This document shows, one piece after another, positions 6,317 through 7,548 of a DNA stretch of 7,548 nt. The position numbers and the translations under genes were made by a program. The stretch comes from Candidatus Bathyarchaeota archaeon (GTDB taxonomy: Archaea > Thermoproteota > Bathyarchaeia > Bathyarchaeales > WAQA01), in contig WAQA01000128.1 in assembly GCA_015520475.1 (NCBI GenBank), positions 1-7,548 of the forward strand, written 5' to 3'. The notes under the pieces were generated by a model. The model did not search any database. It worked only from the letters and a program-made list of their open reading frames with translations, and was not told where the DNA came from. Within the stretch, counting starts at the first letter, position 1. Each line of letters begins with the position of its first letter.

Positions 6317-6391
6317 CCCCCATCATCTCAGGAATGCATAATTGAAGGAAAAGCTTATATTAAAATTTTTTGATATGATATGTGATCAAGA
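6317..6391. promoter_or_regulatory. Divergent promoter of acr3 and the MIP18-arsR operon
   Basis: The 75-base gap contains an A/T block (6354-6365, CTTATATTAAAA on the plus strand, TTTTAATATAAG on the minus) that can serve as TATA box for both directions. Predicted plus-strand initiation falls near 6384-6388, giving an almost leaderless MIP18 mRNA. Minus-strand initiation would be near 6332, about 16 bases before the acr3 ATG. One bound repressor could thus silence both units. Confidence 0.6.
6370..6389. promoter_or_regulatory. Imperfect 20-bp palindrome, candidate ArsR operator
   Basis: The outer arms TTGAT (6370-6374) and ATCAA (6385-6389) are perfect reverse complements, and the central ATAT-like core also pairs, giving 7 of 10 matching positions. 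It starts five bases after the TATA block and ends two bases before the MIP18 ATG, covering the likely transcription start and the GTGATC ribosome site (6382-6387). Size, A/T content and placement fit operators of ArsR/SmtB repressors. Binding is inferred, not shown. Confidence 0.45.
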
Positions 6392-6661
6392 ATGGATGAG
6401 AACACCAGGTTAAAGATGGCGGTGGAAGAATCCTTAAGGAGCGTAATGGATCCAGAAATAGGAGCCAACATAGTAGATTTAGGGATGATAAAGAGGATCA
6501 GCATAGAGAACCAAGTAGCAACCATCGAGATGACCTTAACCTCACCCTTCTGTCCACTCTCAAGATACCTAACATCAGAAGTTAAGAAAGCCGCCGAGTC
6601 CGTTAAAGGAATATCCAGAGCCGAGGTGAAGATTACAGGATATGGTCTCCAACCACCTTGA
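6392..6661 (+). CDS. MIP18/DUF59 family Fe-S cluster assembly-type protein
   Basis: At 89 residues this is a stand-alone DUF59 domain. The characteristic 'DPEIGANIVDLGMI' block is at 20-33, followed by 'ATIEMTLTSPFCPLSRYL' (43-60) with the conserved cysteine Cys54, and a C-terminal strand 'AEVKITGYGLQPP'. Relatives (SufT, PaaD, eukaryotic MIP18/CIA2) act in maturation or insertion of Fe-S clusters. The start at 6392 is supported by GTGATC four bases upstream. It is the first gene of an operon with arsR, 31 bases ahead of it, and is divergent from acr3. As(III) attacks thiols and Fe-S centres, so a repair or replenishment role under metalloid stress is a reasonable inference, but it could equally be a housekeeping assembly factor placed here by chance. 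Confidence 0.9.
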   Translation: MDENTRLKMAVEESLRSVMDPEIGANIVDLGMIKRISIENQVATIEMTLTSPFCPLSRYLTSEVKKAAESVKGISRAEVKITGYGLQPP

Positions 6662-6692
6662 AAGCCAGTAAACAGGAGTTGAGAGGATATCT

Positions 6693-7160
6693 ATGACTCA
6701 AGTCTCAAACACACTCTTCGAACGAGTCAAGAGAACCATGGAGCAGAAGGAGACACTACAGTACAACTGCAAACCCGCCAGATGCCTAAGAGGAGAATGC
6801 AGCATGGACGAATGTCCAGTCGAAGACTGGATAGAAGATCTCAAAGCCACAATCGAATCCATACCCCAGAAGACCGTAGAGGAAGAAGCAGAAATATTCC
6901 ACGCCCTAAGCGATCCAATAAGAATCAGAATCATCAGACTCCTAGCAATTAAAGGGGAACTCTGCAGCTGCGAGATACAGGCAGCCATAGGAGAGAAACA
7001 GCCCATAACATCCTACCACCTAAATCTACTAAAGAAGAACGGAATCCTAAAAGCCGAAAAGAGAGGAAAATGGACATACTACAGGATAAGCTCGCCAGAA
7101 ATCATATCACTAATAGAAAAAGCTGATAAAATCAACTCCATAGATCCAATCCCCTTATAA
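6693..7160 (+). CDS. arsR: ArsR-family metal(loid)-responsive repressor with Cys-rich N-terminal extension
   Basis: A 155-residue protein, longer than the typical 100-120 of the family. The winged-helix domain occupies about 62-135: 'FHALSDPIRIRIIRLLA' (69-85), then 'ELCSCEIQAAIG' (89-100), recognition helix 'ITSYHLNLLKKNGIL' (105-119) and wing 'KAEKRGKWTYYRI'. Cys91 and Cys93 match the C-x-C of the ELCxCDL arsenite site of classical ArsR. The extension (1-60) contains Cys26, 31, 36 and 41, spaced exactly five residues apart, which may supply a third ligand or a separate metal site. Such proteins bind operator DNA as dimers and release it when As(III), Sb(III) or another soft metal binds. The ATG at 6693 has GAGAGG (6681-6686) six bases upstream. 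The next gene starts 14 bases after its stop. Confidence 0.94.
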   Translation: MTQVSNTLFERVKRTMEQKETLQYNCKPARCLRGECSMDECPVEDWIEDLKATIESIPQKTVEEEAEIFHALSDPIRIRIIRLLAIKGELCSCEIQAAIGEKQPITSYHLNLLKKNGILKAEKRGKWTYYRISSPEIISLIEKADKINSIDPIPL

Positions 7161-7166
7161 AGGAGG
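7161..7166 (+). promoter_or_regulatory. Strong Shine-Dalgarno site of the mini zinc-ribbon gene
   Basis: AGGAGG starts directly after the arsR stop codon (7158-7160) and lies eight bases before the TTG at 7175. It is the best ribosome-binding site in the window and decides the start of the 46-residue gene. Confidence 0.7.
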
Positions 7167-7174
7167 AAACATTA

Positions 7175-7315
7175 TTGAGCAAAAAGAAAGAGGAAGAACA
7201 AAATAAAGATTGCAAACATGAATGGAAACAGATAGGAACAACAAAATGGCAAACCCACATAATAATCGAATGCACCAAATGCGGAGCAAGAAGAGAGAGA
7301 GAACTCTTCCCCTAA
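7175..7315 (+). CDS. Small zinc-ribbon-like protein (46 residues)
   Basis: A TTG start at 7175 follows a perfect AGGAGG (7161-7166) with an eight-base spacer and reads 46 codons to the TAA at 7313-7315. After a lysine/glutamate-rich start, the protein shows C-x-H (Cys13, His15) with 'HEW', then 'IECTKCGARRERELF' with Cys33 and Cys36. The layout C-x-H...C-x2-C-G is that of a one-site zinc ribbon. It lies 14 bases after arsR, so it is the last gene of the operon. The function is unknown; possibilities include a metal-sensing or nucleic-acid-binding accessory of the metalloid response, or a general mini zinc-finger protein. It is too short for routine gene callers, but the ribosome site and metal-ligand pattern support it. 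Confidence 0.75.
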   Translation: MSKKKEEEQNKDCKHEWKQIGTTKWQTHIIIECTKCGARRERELFP

Positions 7316-7548
7316 CAAGATTAAATACAGGCTCCTTGGCTATATGCTAAAGGTAAGGATATCTGTGAACAGCCCTTAACCTCCCAAACACATCGCCAGA
7401 AAAGGGACTATTTGACGAGAAGTATTTAGAATATATGAAGGTAACACCCATGTTTACACCACACAAAAATAAAAGAGATTCGCGGCTCCTCCTGGAAGGA
7501 TGATTCCTGTTTATTCATCTTTTAGGAAGGGGCCCTTGGAACAGTAGG
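7316..7548. other. Right-end intergenic region, no convincing complete gene
   Basis: After the mini zinc-ribbon gene there is no clear promoter, RNA gene or full ORF. One plus-strand frame is open from 7369 to a TGA at 7501-7503 with protein-like composition, but its only start codons are ATGs at 7435 and 7450, so it may be a decayed gene remnant. On the minus strand a T-rich stretch (7462-7476, CTTTTATTTTTGTG) could terminate a gene entering from the right. Confidence 0.4.
7511..7548 (-). CDS. Possible 3' end of a gene entering from the right
   Basis: On the minus strand one frame is open from the window edge to TAA at 7513-7511 and would end in 'YCSKGPFLKDE'. About 35 bases further on, the minus strand is T-rich (7462-7476), as in archaeal terminators. 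Only about 12 codons are visible and the other minus frames are also open for part of this span, so this is a weak suggestion. Confidence 0.2.
   Translation of the reverse strand, partial: YCSKGPFLKDE

Noticed and set aside
5940..6341. 133-codon plus-strand ORF
   Set aside because: Antisense to the N-terminal half of acr3, which holds the essential Cys125.
1..7548. CRISPR array, transposon ends, tRNA or rRNA genes
   Set aside because: Reading by eye showed no regularly spaced repeats, transposase, terminal inverted repeats with target duplications, or tRNA-like cloverleaf sequence.

Overview
The window looks like chromosomal DNA of an archaeon of the TACK lineage (Thaumarchaeota/Aigarchaeota/Bathyarchaeota side). 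The best clue is at the left edge: the C-terminal end of a eukaryote-type (type IB) DNA topoisomerase with the Tyr-Ile-Asp-Pro-Arg active-site block, an enzyme that within Archaea is known mainly from those groups. TATA-like boxes at suitable distances from starts, TTG starts behind good Shine-Dalgarno sites, many AGA/AGG arginine codons and an ACR3-type arsenite pump also fit. The exact taxon cannot be fixed from the sequence alone.

Layout. Bases 1-414 (+) are the 3' end of the topoisomerase IB gene. It converges on a nitrogen module on the minus strand, amt (855-2057) followed by glnK (507-845), which encode an ammonium channel and its PII regulator, co-transcribed from a promoter near 2120. 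Upstream of amt, also on the minus strand, is a ribbon-helix-helix DNA-binding protein with an unassigned C-terminal domain (2215-2784). Its reading frame has no ordinary start codon before the DNA-binding domain and is bounded upstream by an in-frame TGA. A promoter-rich gap (2866-3162) separates it from a plus-strand pair: a membrane-anchored protein of unknown function with a possible DUF4178-like fold (3163-3891) and a 12-helix major facilitator transporter (3950-5101).

The right third is a metal(loid)-response locus. An ACR3 arsenite efflux gene (5255-6316, minus) is divergent from a plus-strand operon made of a MIP18/DUF59 Fe-S assembly-type protein (6392-6661), an ArsR-family repressor with a cysteine-rich N-terminal extension (6693-7160) and a 46-residue zinc-ribbon-like protein (7175-7315). 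The 75-bp divergent promoter holds one AT-rich TATA region usable in both directions and an imperfect 20-bp palindrome between it and the MIP18 start, a credible ArsR operator. The simplest model is that ArsR senses As(III) or another thiophilic ion, releases the shared promoter and switches on export (ACR3) together with Fe-S cluster assembly or repair (MIP18) and the small zinc-ribbon protein. The last 233 bases contain no convincing complete gene.

The points most worth a second look are the ArsR protein with four evenly spaced N-terminal cysteines, the coupling of MIP18 and a mini zinc ribbon to arsenite efflux, the PII protein lacking both T-loop tyrosines, and the unresolved 5' end of the ribbon-helix-helix gene.
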